Of a stretch of 44,374 nucleotides of DNA, positions 7,611-15,712 are shown piece after piece. Numbering within the stretch: position 1 is the first letter of the stretch; each line of letters opens with the position of its first letter. Made by a program: the position numbers and the translations under genes. This DNA is from an uncultured Variovorax sp. (GTDB lineage: Bacteria; Pseudomonadota; Gammaproteobacteria; Burkholderiales; Burkholderiaceae_C): positions 1 to 44,374 of the forward strand of contig CAJYQC010000043.1 of assembly GCA_913776885.1 (NCBI GenBank), given 5' to 3'. A model generated the notes under the pieces. It was not told the DNA's origin, made no database searches, and was given only the letters and a program-made list of their open reading frames with translations.

Positions 7611-8563
7611 TCGAACTCTCTCCCTTCGCCTGGACCACGCTCAAGCTCTTCGGCGGCGTGGCCGGCGTGCTGGTGCTTGCATCGGCCATCGGCGCGCTGC
7701 TCAAGTGGAAGGTGGCGCACGGCCAGCCGCACTCGGTGATCGACAACCTCAACTCGCGCGTGAACGCCTGGTGGGTGATGGTGGCGGTGATCGGCATCGC
7801 CTTCGCCTTCGGCAAGGGCGGCGTGATCATCCTGTTCTACCTGATCTCGTTCTACGCGCTGCGCGAGTTCATCAGCCTCGCCTACACGCGCCGCGGCGAC
7901 CATGCGCCCATCGCGCTGGCCTTCTATCTCGCGCTGCCGGGGCAGTACTTCCTCATCTGGATCGACTGGTACGGGCTCTACGCCATCTACATCCCGGTGT
8001 ATGCCTTCCTGCTGCTGCCGATCCTGGCGGCGGTGGGGGGCGACACGCGGCGCTTCCTGGAACGCACCTCGAAGATCCAGTGGGGCCTGATGGTGTGCGT
8101 GTTCTGCATCAGCCATGTGCCCGCGCTGCTCACGCTGCAGATCCCGGGCTTCGAGGGCCGCAATCTGCTGCTGATCGCCTTCCTGGTGATCGTGGTGCAG
8201 GGCAGCGACGTGCTGCAGTACGTGTGGGGCAAGCTCTTCGGCAAGCGCAAGGTGGCGCCCGAGCTCTCGCCCTCCAAGACCTGGGAAGGCCTGGTCGGCG
8301 GCGTCGCGAGCGCCACCGCGCTCGGTGCCGCGCTCTACTGGGCCACGCCCTTCAACCCATGGCAGGCGGCGCTGATGTCGCTGACCATCTGCCTCATGGG
8401 CTTCTTCGGCGGGCTGGTGATGTCGGCCATCAAGCGTGACCGCGGCGTGAAGGACTGGGGTTCGATGATCGAGGGCCATGGCGGCATGCTCGACCGGCTC
8501 GATTCGGTGATCTTCGCGGCGCCGATCTACTTCCACGCGCTGCGCTACTGGTGGGTGCCTTGA
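7607..8563 (+). CDS. ynbB: YnbB-like CDP-diacylglycerol synthase (phosphatidate cytidylyltransferase)
   Basis: A 318-residue polytopic inner-membrane enzyme of the CdsA family, which makes CDP-diacylglycerol from CTP and phosphatidic acid. The family signature S-x-x-K-R-x4-K-D ... H-G-G-x-x-D-R-x-D is complete: S273, K276-R277, K282-D283, H291-G292-G293, D296-R297, D299. A second conserved element KVAPELSPSKTWEG lies at about 219-232. ATG 7607 overlaps the stop of the acyltransferase gene. It is not the housekeeping cdsA, which in proteobacteria normally lies in the frr-uppS-dxr-bamA region. Together with the YnbA homologue it gives a private CDP-lipid branch. Confidence 0.88.
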   Translation: MIELSPFAWTTLKLFGGVAGVLVLASAIGALLKWKVAHGQPHSVIDNLNSRVNAWWVMVAVIGIAFAFGKGGVIILFYLISFYALREFISLAYTRRGDHAPIALAFYLALPGQYFLIWIDWYGLYAIYIPVYAFLLLPILAAVGGDTRRFLERTSKIQWGLMVCVFCISHVPALLTLQIPGFEGRNLLLIAFLVIVVQGSDVLQYVWGKLFGKRKVAPELSPSKTWEGLVGGVASATALGAALYWATPFNPWQAALMSLTICLMGFFGGLVMSAIKRDRGVKDWGSMIEGHGGMLDRLDSVIFAAPIYFHALRYWWVP

Positions 8564-9159
8564 GCAAGGCGCAAGCGCAGGAGCGCGTCGTGCACGAGGC
8601 ACCCCTCGAGTGCGCCGACGCTGCTGCATGGGCACGCTGGCTCGAGCGCCACCACGCGAGCGCCGCCGGCGTGTGGCTTCGCATCGCAAAGAAAGACAGC
8701 GGCATCGCCTCCGTCGACTATCCCGCCGCGGTGCAGGAAGCCCTGTGCTGGGGCTGGATCGACGGCCAGCGCAAGAGCCAGGACGAGCAATATTTCCAGC
8801 AGCGCTTTACGCCGCGCACCAGGCGCAGCATCTGGTCGCAGGTCAACCGCGACAAGGTGACGAAGCTCATCGACGAAGGCCGCATGCAGCCGGCCGGCCA
8901 TGCCGAGATCGAACGCGCGAAGGCCGACGGCCGCTGGGACGCGGCCTACGAGGGGGTCGCCAAGGCCACCGTGCCGCCCGACCTGCAGGCCGCGCTCGAT
9001 GCCGACAGGAAGGCCGCGAAGTTCTTCGCCACGCTCGATTCGCGCAACCGCTTCGCCGTGCTGTTCCGCACCCAGGGCGCGAAGAAGCCCGAGACCCGTG
9101 CGCGCCGCATCTCACAGTTCGTGGAGATGCTGGCCAGGGGCGAGAAGATCTACCCCTGA
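8551..9159 (+). CDS. YdeI/OmpD-associated family protein
   Basis: A 202-residue soluble protein of the YdeI/OmdA family (bacteriocin-protection, YdeI or OmpD-associated). The typical N-terminal motif WLERHHASAAGVWLRIAKKDSG and ALCWGWIDGQRKSQDEQYFQQRFTPR is present, with the C-terminal LDSRNRFAVLFR...KKPETRARRISQFVEMLARGEKIYP. The start is GTG 8551, which overlaps the end of the CdsA-like gene by 13 bp; TTG 8560 is an alternative. No enzymatic activity is established for the family. Overlap suggests cotranscription with the lipid operon, but a functional link is not evident. The gene converges on the Crp/Fnr-type regulator; a weak CTGAG/CTCAG hairpin lies in the 20-bp gap. Confidence 0.85.
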   Translation: MGALSKAQAQERVVHEAPLECADAAAWARWLERHHASAAGVWLRIAKKDSGIASVDYPAAVQEALCWGWIDGQRKSQDEQYFQQRFTPRTRRSIWSQVNRDKVTKLIDEGRMQPAGHAEIERAKADGRWDAAYEGVAKATVPPDLQAALDADRKAAKFFATLDSRNRFAVLFRTQGAKKPETRARRISQFVEMLARGEKIYP

Positions 9160-9179
9160 GCCCCTGCTGAGTTTTCCGC

Positions 9180-9806
9180 TCAGGTGCCGGCCGCGATGCG
9201 CGCCAGCCGTTCGGCATCGACGATGCGGATGCGCTTGTAGCGCATGTCGATGGCGCCCTCTTCCACCAGGCGCCCCAGTTCCTTGTTGATGGTCTGGCGC
9301 GAGAGGCCGAGCATGGCCGCCAGGTCGTTCTGCGACAGGCGCACCAGCGGGCCGCCGTCGCTCTCGCCCGTTCCAGGTCCCTGCCCGTTGTAGAAGTGGA
9401 CCAGGCTCATCAGCGTCGCGGCCACGCGCCCGTGGATGGAGTTGAGCATCTGGTTCTGCAGCAGCACGATGCTCAGCCGCTGGCGCTGCAGGCCGAGCTT
9501 GGCCACGTCGCGCCACAGCACCGGTTCGGCGTCGAGCACCGCGATCACGGCATCGCTGGGCAGATGGATGATCACCGAGTCCTCGTGCGCGTGGTAGTCG
9601 TAGGGCAGCGGCACGTCCTCGAGCAGGCGCACCAGCGGCGCCACCTGGCCCGGTCCCAGCAGCGCATTGACGTACTTGCGCCCGTGGGTGCTCATGCTGC
9701 TGATCTCGAGGCAGCCCGACACCACCACCAGCAGCTCGCGCCGATGGCGGTCGTGCGCGAGCACCTGCGTGCGGCGGCTGTAGCGCTCCATGCGCGCGGA
9801 CTTCAT
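9180..9806 (-). CDS. Crp/Fnr-family transcriptional regulator
   Basis: A regulator with an N-terminal cyclic-nucleotide-binding-like domain and a C-terminal winged helix-turn-helix (about 135-200: LSQNDLAAMLGLSRQTINKELGRLVEEGAI). No FNR-type cysteine cluster is seen, and the effector is unknown. Coordinates use the first conventional start (ATG 9806, 208 aa), but this cuts the sensor domain: the frame stays open upstream and encodes RNAEESAALIERALRWNELF directly before MKSARM, the usual beginning of the domain. No ATG, GTG or TTG occurs in that stretch; CTG at 9926, 6 nt after AGGGAG, would give 248 aa. It is divergent from the porin-led operon, with a perfect palindrome between, and is the likely regulator of that operon and of itself. 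Confidence 0.88.
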   Translation of the reverse strand: MKSARMERYSRRTQVLAHDRHRRELLVVVSGCLEISSMSTHGRKYVNALLGPGQVAPLVRLLEDVPLPYDYHAHEDSVIIHLPSDAVIAVLDAEPVLWRDVAKLGLQRQRLSIVLLQNQMLNSIHGRVAATLMSLVHFYNGQGPGTGESDGGPLVRLSQNDLAAMLGLSRQTINKELGRLVEEGAIDMRYKRIRIVDAERLARIAAGT

Positions 9807-9952
9807 GAGCTCGGCGCGGCGCGCGTCGGGCCAGCGCGAGAACAGCTCGTTCCAGCGCAGCGCGCGCTCGATGAGCGCGGCGCTCTCTTCGGCGTTCCTG
9901 GGGGTCGAGCGAGGCGATCGGGTCAGCGGGTTCTCCCTGCCGTGATGTTCAT

Positions 9953-9978
9953 GAATCTGTCAAAGCGTTGACAGATTC
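9953..9978. promoter_or_regulatory. Perfect palindromic operator between regulator and porin operon
   Basis: GAATCTGTCAA (9953-9963), spacer AGCG, TTGACAGATTC (9968-9978): a perfect 11-bp inverted repeat. Its inner part TGTCA-N6-TGACA has the spacing of a CRP site (TGTGA-N6-TCACA) with one changed base per half-site. It is the natural candidate site for the divergently encoded Crp/Fnr-type protein. The right arm supplies a perfect TTGACA -35 hexamer (9968-9973), followed after 18 bp by a weak TTCTAT (9992-9997) toward the porin gene, so binding would overlap the -35 element. Confidence 0.8.
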
Positions 9979-10080
9979 GGGAGGGCGTCATTTCTATCGT
10001 AAGCACCGGACATCCACAAGCACACAAGCGGCACCGCCATGCACCCGCATGCGGCAAGCCCTACCGGAGACAAGCAGCAC

Positions 10081-11145
10081 ATGAAGAAGACAGCAGCCGC
10101 CGGCCTCGCGCTGGCGGCCTATTCATCGCTCACGCCGGCGCAGAGCAGCGTGACCATCTACGGCACGGTCGACCTCTATATGGCCTTCGCCAAGTCGGGC
10201 ATCACCTCGTCGAAACGGCTCGAAGACGGCGGCCAGACCGCCTCGCGCCTGGGCTTTCGCGGCACCGAAGACCTCGGCGGCGGACTCAGCGCGCACTTCA
10301 CGCTCGAAAGCGGCTTCGCGCCCGACACCGGCAACGGCACGCTGCCCGGGCCGGCCATGTCGTTCAGCCGGCAGTCCTTCGTCGGCCTGTCGGGGCCGTG
10401 GGGGCAGATCGACGCGGGCCGCATGTATACGCCGATGTTCTACACGCTGTTCAAGGCCGACCCGTACGGCGTGAACTCGGTGTTCTCGCCGATCAACCTG
10501 GTGGCCGCCACCGACGCGCAGCCGGGCCTCACACCCTTCGCGGCCCGCGCGAGCAACATGGTGCGCTACCGCACGCCGGCCAGCAGCGACTTCTTCGCCG
10601 ACATCGCCTACGCACCCGGGGAATCGAGCGCGCCCAGCCACCAGAGCGGCAACTTCTACGGCGGCAGCCTCGGCTGGTCGCGCAAGCCCTACTACATCGC
10701 CTATGCGTTCCAGCGCGCGCGCTCCGGCTCGGCCGCCGCGCCCGTGGCCCAGCCGGCCGCCACCACCTACCAGGCGCTGAGCGGCGCCTACGAGCTGCCG
10801 GACATCGGGCTGCAGTTCTACGCCAACTACGTGCGCAACAGCTCGAACCTGCCGCGCGTACCCACGGCGAAGCTCGCGAGCCTGGGCGTCACCTACAACG
10901 TGACGCCCGCCTCGAACCTGATGTTCGAGGCCATGCAGCGCAAGGTGGACGACTCCAGCCGCTCGCAGCTGGCCTGGACGCTGGGCTACGACTACTACCT
11001 GAGCAAGCGCACCGTGCTCTACGCGCGCTGGCTGCGCCTGCTCAACCGCAACGGCGCCTCGGCCTCGCTCGCGACCATCACCGTCGCGCCCGACAGCGGC
11101 AACGGCGTGCGCGTGCTCGCCGCCGGCATCCGCCACAACTTCTGA
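10081..11145 (+). CDS. Gram-negative porin (OmpC-like, Burkholderiales type)
   Basis: A 354-residue outer-membrane trimeric beta-barrel porin. A signal peptide MKKTAAAGLALAAYSSLTPAQS is followed by the typical mature start SVTIYGTVDLYM, loop-3-like SFVGLSGPWGQIDAGRMYTP, and a C-terminal GIRHNF ending in the terminal Phe needed for BAM assembly. The ATG at 10081 is preferred over 10039 because it begins the signal peptide directly. It is the first gene of the operon downstream of the palindrome, so it probably provides outer-membrane entry for the substrate bound by the Bug receptors further on. Confidence 0.92.
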   Translation: MKKTAAAGLALAAYSSLTPAQSSVTIYGTVDLYMAFAKSGITSSKRLEDGGQTASRLGFRGTEDLGGGLSAHFTLESGFAPDTGNGTLPGPAMSFSRQSFVGLSGPWGQIDAGRMYTPMFYTLFKADPYGVNSVFSPINLVAATDAQPGLTPFAARASNMVRYRTPASSDFFADIAYAPGESSAPSHQSGNFYGGSLGWSRKPYYIAYAFQRARSGSAAAPVAQPAATTYQALSGAYELPDIGLQFYANYVRNSSNLPRVPTAKLASLGVTYNVTPASNLMFEAMQRKVDDSSRSQLAWTLGYDYYLSKRTVLYARWLRLLNRNGASASLATITVAPDSGNGVRVLAAGIRHNF

Positions 11146-11168
11146 ACCCGCTCTTCCCGCATCGACCC

Positions 11169-13280
11169 ATGGATTTCTTCAGCTCCCAGGCCGAATCGCT
11201 CTCGGCCCTGTTCGCGCCGCGCTCCATCGCGGTGGTCGGCGCCTCTTCCAGCCCGCAGAAGATCGGCGGCATACCGGTCGACTACCAGCGCCGCTTCGGC
11301 TTCGACGGCGCGCTCTATCCGGTCAACCCCAAGGCCGACCGCATCCAGGACCTGCAGGCCTGGCCCACCCTGAGCGCCATCGGCCGACCGGTGGACCTGG
11401 CCATCCTCGCCGTGCCGGCCGCGCTGGTCGACGGCGCGCTCGACGATGCCATCGCCGCGAAGGTGAAGGGCGTGGTGCTGTTTACTTCTGGCTTCGCCGA
11501 GACCGGCGCCGATGGCATGGCCGCGCAGGCCCGGCTCGGCGACAAGGCGCGCGCGGCCGGCGTGCGGCTCGTCGGCCCGAACTGCCTGGGCTTCATGAAC
11601 ATCGCGCGCAATGTCTACGCGACCTTCTCGCCGGCGCCCGGCGTGGGCCGCGTGAGCGCGGGGCGCATCGGGCTGGTGAGCCAGTCGGGCGCGTTCGGCG
11701 CGTACGCCTACTCGATGGCGCGGGCGCGCGGCGTGGGCCTGTCGCTGTGGGCCACCACCGGCAACGAGGCCGACGTGCAGTTCGCCGACTGCCTGGCCTG
11801 GCTCGCGCAGGACCCGGCCACCGACGTGATCATGGGCTACATGGAAGGCTGCCGCGACGGTCCGCGGCTGCGCGCCGCGCTGGCCCTCGCGCAGGCGAAC
11901 GGCAAGCCGGTGGTGATGGTCAAGGTCGGCAGCACTGCGCTGGGCGCGCAGGCCGCGGCCTCGCACACCGCGGCACTGGCCGGCGACGACGCGGTGTACG
12001 ACGCGGTGTTCCGGCAGTACGGCGTGCTGCGGGCGCGCAACCTCACCGAGTTCTTCGACCTGGCCCACAGCGCGGCCGTGGCCGGCCGCCCGCGCGACCG
12101 CTCGATCGGCCTGTTCACGCTCTCGGGCGGCGTGGGCGCGCTGATGGCCGACGAGGCCTCGGCGCAGGGCTTGGACGTGCAGCCGCTGAGCGATGCCGCG
12201 CAGGACACGCTGCGCAGCTGGGTGCCTTTCGCGGCGCCGCGCAATCCGGTCGACATCACAGGCCAGGTCACGAACGACATGAGCCTGCTGGAGCGCAGCG
12301 CACGCGTGATGCTCGACGACCGCGGCTTCGCGTCGTGGATGGGCTTCCTTGCGGCTGCCGGCGCGTCGGACGCGTTCTGGCCCGTGCTGCGCCAACTGGT
12401 GGGCTCGCTGCGCGCGGCCTATCCCGACACGCTGCTCGCCATCAGCACGCTGCTGGCGCCGGAGCGCCGCGCCGAGCTGGAAGCGATGCGCTGCCTGGTG
12501 TTCGCCGATCCGTCGGACGGCATCCGCACGATCGCCGCGCTGGCCGGATTGAAGACCGGTGCGCCGCCTTCGGCGGTCCCGGCTCTCGCCTCGAATCCGC
12601 TGAAGCTGTCCCCCGGCACCATGTCCGAGCCCGACGCGCTGTCGCTGCTCGCCGAAGCCGGCGTGCCTGTCGTCGAGCACCGCGTGGTGCGCAGCGCCGA
12701 CGAGGCGGCAGCCGCCGCCGAGGCCATCGGCGACGCGGTGGTGGTGAAGATCGTGAGCGCGGACATCCCGCACAAGTCGGACGTCGGCGGCGTGGCGCTC
12801 GGGCTGCGCGGCGCGGCGCAGGCAGAGGCGGCCTTCGAGCGCACGCGCGATCGGGCACTCACCGCACGGCCCGACGCACGGCTCGACGGCGCACTGGTGG
12901 CGCGCATGCTGGCAGGCGGAGTCGAATGCATCGCGGGTGTGCACCGCGACCCGGTGTTCGGCCCGGTGCTGATGTTCGGCCTGGGCGGCATCCACGTCGA
13001 GACGCTGCGCGACGTGTCGCTGCGCGCGCTGCCGATCACGCGCGGCGACGCGCTGGCCATGGTGCGCGAGCTGCGCGCCTTCGCGATCCTCGACGGCGCG
13101 CGCGGCCGTGCGCCGGTGGATCTCGACTCGATCGCCGATGCGCTGTGCGCGCTGGCCGGCTTCGCTCTGCGCGCCGGCGACTCGCTCGACAGCGCGGAGA
13201 TCAACCCGCTGATCGCGCGGCCCCGGGCCGATGGCGGCTGCGTGGCGGTCGATGCGCTGGTGGTCGGGCGCGCCGCATGA
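11169..13280 (+). CDS. NDP-forming acyl-CoA ligase (acetate--CoA ligase family)
   Basis: A 703-residue cytosolic enzyme that joins a carboxylic acid to CoA with NTP hydrolysis through a phosphohistidine. Domains in order: CoA-binding Rossmann domain (about 10-105; SIAVVGASSSPQKIGG), succinyl-CoA-synthetase-like domains (about 155-440; SQSGAFGAYAYSMA, and the probable phosphoacceptor H266 in ASHTAALAGDD), and an ATP-grasp domain (about 480-700; VKIVSADIPHKSDVGG with H535, then GVHRDPVFGPVLMFGLGG). Both alpha- and beta-like parts are fused, as in ADP-forming acetyl-CoA synthetases. It starts 23 bp after the porin stop. In this operon it would activate the imported acid or one of its breakdown products; the substrate is unknown. 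Confidence 0.88.
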   Translation: MDFFSSQAESLSALFAPRSIAVVGASSSPQKIGGIPVDYQRRFGFDGALYPVNPKADRIQDLQAWPTLSAIGRPVDLAILAVPAALVDGALDDAIAAKVKGVVLFTSGFAETGADGMAAQARLGDKARAAGVRLVGPNCLGFMNIARNVYATFSPAPGVGRVSAGRIGLVSQSGAFGAYAYSMARARGVGLSLWATTGNEADVQFADCLAWLAQDPATDVIMGYMEGCRDGPRLRAALALAQANGKPVVMVKVGSTALGAQAAASHTAALAGDDAVYDAVFRQYGVLRARNLTEFFDLAHSAAVAGRPRDRSIGLFTLSGGVGALMADEASAQGLDVQPLSDAAQDTLRSWVPFAAPRNPVDITGQVTNDMSLLERSARVMLDDRGFASWMGFLAAAGASDAFWPVLRQLVGSLRAAYPDTLLAISTLLAPERRAELEAMRCLVFADPSDGIRTIAALAGLKTGAPPSAVPALASNPLKLSPGTMSEPDALSLLAEAGVPVVEHRVVRSADEAAAAAEAIGDAVVVKIVSADIPHKSDVGGVALGLRGAAQAEAAFERTRDRALTARPDARLDGALVARMLAGGVECIAGVHRDPVFGPVLMFGLGGIHVETLRDVSLRALPITRGDALAMVRELRAFAILDGARGRAPVDLDSIADALCALAGFALRAGDSLDSAEINPLIARPRADGGCVAVDALVVGRAA

Positions 13281-13302
13281 ACAACCACGGGAGACACACC
13301 GC

Positions 13303-14286
13303 ATGACGACATCGAAGAGACAACTTGCCATGCTCGGCGCAGCCATCGCACTCGCGGCCGGCGGTGCGCAGGCCGAGGCGCCCTTTCCGTCGAAGCCGCT
13401 GCGCATCGTGGTGCAGTACCAGGCGGGCGGCTCCACCGACATCCTCGCGCGCATCGTGGCAGAGGGGCTGTCGAAGCGGCTGGGCCAGCCGGTTGTGGTC
13501 GAGAACCGCAGCGGCGCGGGCGGGATCATCGGCACCGACTACGTCGCCAAGAGCGTGCCCGACGGCTACACGCTGCTGCTGACGGTGCCGGGCCCCGTCA
13601 CCGCGAACATGGTGCTCTACAGCAAGCTGCCCTACGACCCGCGCACCGACCTGCGCATGGTCTCGGACATCGCCACCACGCGCACCGTGCTGGCGGTGCA
13701 CCCCTCGGTGCCGGCGAAGGACTTCAAGAGCCTGATCGCCGCGGTGAAGGCCGCGCCCGGCAAGTACACCATGGGCTCGTGGGGCCCGGGCACGCAGCCG
13801 CACCAGATCCAGGTCTACATGGACAAGACCTACGGCCTGCAGACGCTGCACGTGCCCTACAAGGGCGAGAGCCCGATGGCGGTGGACCTGATCAGCGGCG
13901 TCATCAACATGACCGTGGGCTCGGTCACCACGCTGCAGCCGTACATCGCGGCCGGCAAGCTGCGCGCACTGGCCGTTGCCGGCCCGCGCCGCGCCAAGGC
14001 AATGCCCGACGTGCCGACCTTCGCCGAGCAGGGCTACGCCGACGAGGTCTATGCGCTCACCGGCCCGACCTCGCTGATGGCGCCCGCGAAGACGCCCGAT
14101 GCGATCGTCGAACGGCTGGGACGCGAAGTGAGCGCGGTGATCCGCCAGCCCGAGGTCAGCCGCCGCATCGAGGAGCTGGGCGCCGAACCGGTTGGCAACC
14201 TGCCGGCCGAGGCCACCGCTGCCTACAAGGCATTCCTCCCCGTGACGCTGCGCCTGACGCAGGCCACGGGCGTGAAGCTCGATTGA
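13303..14286 (+). CDS. Bug/TctC-family periplasmic substrate-binding protein (first copy)
   Basis: A 327-residue periplasmic binding protein of the Bug (TctC) family, which in Burkholderiales binds carboxylated or aromatic small molecules. Signal peptide MTTSKRQLAMLGAAIALAAGGAQA; mature part starts EAPFPSKPLRIVVQYQAGGSTD, with the family words GAGGIIGTDYVAKSVPDGYTLL, LHVPYKGESPMAVDLISG and GKLRALAVAGPRRAKAMPDVPTFAEQG. The start ATG 13303 follows GGGAG by about 10 nt. No TctA/TctB membrane partners are present here, as is usual for orphan Bug genes. The second copy at 18346 is divergent in sequence, so the two may bind different ligands or act in sensing. Confidence 0.93.
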   Translation: MTTSKRQLAMLGAAIALAAGGAQAEAPFPSKPLRIVVQYQAGGSTDILARIVAEGLSKRLGQPVVVENRSGAGGIIGTDYVAKSVPDGYTLLLTVPGPVTANMVLYSKLPYDPRTDLRMVSDIATTRTVLAVHPSVPAKDFKSLIAAVKAAPGKYTMGSWGPGTQPHQIQVYMDKTYGLQTLHVPYKGESPMAVDLISGVINMTVGSVTTLQPYIAAGKLRALAVAGPRRAKAMPDVPTFAEQGYADEVYALTGPTSLMAPAKTPDAIVERLGREVSAVIRQPEVSRRIEELGAEPVGNLPAEATAAYKAFLPVTLRLTQATGVKLD

Positions 14287-14321
14287 ACCGATCCATGAAC
14301 TCCAGCAAAGAGACATCCGAC

Positions 14322-15710
14322 ATGAACGCTCCCGATCCCAATCTCGCCGTTGTCCTCGCGCGCAAGGCGCTGGCCCGCTCCATCGGCCTGGCCGCCTTCG
14401 TCTACGGCTACCCGCTCACCGAGACCTACCGCACCTGCGCCATGCAGACCGCGCCGCAGGCCGAGCGCCGCGCCGGCGCCTCGCACGGCTCGGACGTGCG
14501 TGCGCCGCTGAACACGCTGCATCACGCGCCGCGCCCCTCCACCCATGAAGACCGCGACGTGGTGACGCCGGCCAACGACCTGCTCTACACCATCGCGTGG
14601 GTGCACCTGGCCCATGGGCCGATGCTGCTGACGGTGCCCGCATCGTCGCGCCATCCGGGCCGCTACTTCGTGCTGCCGCTGTACGACGCCTACACCGAGA
14701 ACTTCGAGAACCTGGGGCCGCGCAACTGCAACCCGGAGGGCGAGACGGTGGTGCTCGTCGGGCCGGGCGGCACTGTGCCGGAATCGCTCGCGGGCCACCG
14801 CGTGGTGCGTTGCCCGACCGATCTCGTCTGGCTGATCGGCCGCATCCTCGTGGGCGACGAAAGCGACTGGCCCGCCGCACGCACTCTGCAGTCTGAGATC
14901 AGGCTGGCGCCCGCGCCCGGCACTGTGCTGCAGGGTCGGCCATCCGCCGTCGAGCACTGGGACGGCCCTGCGGTGGACGCGATGGCCGCGGCCTTCGAGA
15001 ACGGCGAGCCGGCCGCGCAGGTGGCGCCGCGCTTCTTCACCAACATGTGCCGGGAGCTCGCCGAGGCGCCGGGCCGCGTGGAAGACCGTGCGCTGGTCGC
15101 GTGGTTCGGCCAGGCCGGGCTGCGGCCGGACGCCGCGTTCTCATGGGACACGCTGGACGAGCCCACGCGCGAAGGCCTGATCGAGGGCTTCGCCGAAGGC
15201 GTGCAGCTGGTCGGCGCCGTGGGCCGCAACCGCCGGCCCAAGCCATGGTCGATGACGCCTTCCACCGGCCGCTACGGCAACGAGCTCCTCGGCCGTGCCC
15301 GCACCGCCTACCTGGGGCTGGGCGCGCTGGCCACCAGCGAGGCGGTGTACGCCGCCGCGCACTACGACGAGAAGCAGGAGCCGCTGGATGGCCAGCGCAG
15401 CTACACGATGCGCTTCGAGGCCGACGACATGCCGCCCGCGGACGCCTTCTGGTCGGTGACGCTCTACGACGCCGACCGCTTCCTCTACCCCAACGAGATC
15501 AGGCGCCACGCCATCGGCGACCGCACGCCCGGCCTGAAGCGCGCAGCCGACGGCAGCCTGGAGATCGAGTTCGGCCATGTGCGCCCGGCCGACGCGTCCA
15601 ACTGGCTGCCCGCGCCGGCCGGCCGCTTCTATCTGATCCTTCGCATGTACTACCCGCGCGAGGGCGTGCAGAGCTGGCGAATTCCCGCCCTGCGGGCACG
15701 GGAGGCCTGA
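14322..15710 (+). CDS. DUF1254/DUF1214 protein (first copy)
   Basis: A 462-residue protein with an N-terminal DUF1254 (about 20-150; FVYGYPLTETYRTCAM, DVVTPANDLLYTIAWVHL, RYFVLPLYDAYTENFENLG) and a C-terminal DUF1214 (about 345-455; MRFEADDMPPADAFWSVTLYD, AIGDRTPGLKR, NWLPAPAGRFYLILRMYYP). No signal peptide is visible, so it is probably cytosolic, unlike many family members. ATG 14322 is preferred for its AAAGAGA upstream; ATG 14295 in the same frame is possible. Biochemical function of the family is not established. A paralogue follows 2 bp downstream. Confidence 0.85.
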   Translation: MNAPDPNLAVVLARKALARSIGLAAFVYGYPLTETYRTCAMQTAPQAERRAGASHGSDVRAPLNTLHHAPRPSTHEDRDVVTPANDLLYTIAWVHLAHGPMLLTVPASSRHPGRYFVLPLYDAYTENFENLGPRNCNPEGETVVLVGPGGTVPESLAGHRVVRCPTDLVWLIGRILVGDESDWPAARTLQSEIRLAPAPGTVLQGRPSAVEHWDGPAVDAMAAAFENGEPAAQVAPRFFTNMCRELAEAPGRVEDRALVAWFGQAGLRPDAAFSWDTLDEPTREGLIEGFAEGVQLVGAVGRNRRPKPWSMTPSTGRYGNELLGRARTAYLGLGALATSEAVYAAAHYDEKQEPLDGQRSYTMRFEADDMPPADAFWSVTLYDADRFLYPNEIRRHAIGDRTPGLKRAADGSLEIEFGHVRPADASNWLPAPAGRFYLILRMYYPREGVQSWRIPALRAREA

Positions 15711-15712
15711 GG

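Noticed and set aside
9160-9184. CTGAG/CTCAG hairpin between the YdeI-family gene and the regulator
   Set aside because: The stem is only 5 bp and overlaps the regulator's stop codon, with no clear U-tract; too weak to list as a terminator.
10398-11145. Upstream extension of the acyl-CoA ligase frame into the porin gene
   Set aside because: The frame is open by chance; the CoA-binding domain begins directly after ATG 11169, and the upstream translation is low-complexity.
11019-13535. 838-codon minus-strand open frame opposite the acyl-CoA ligase
   Set aside because: Composition is typical of a GC shadow (runs of RR, HR, AQR), no ribosome-binding site, and the opposite frame has complete enzyme motifs.
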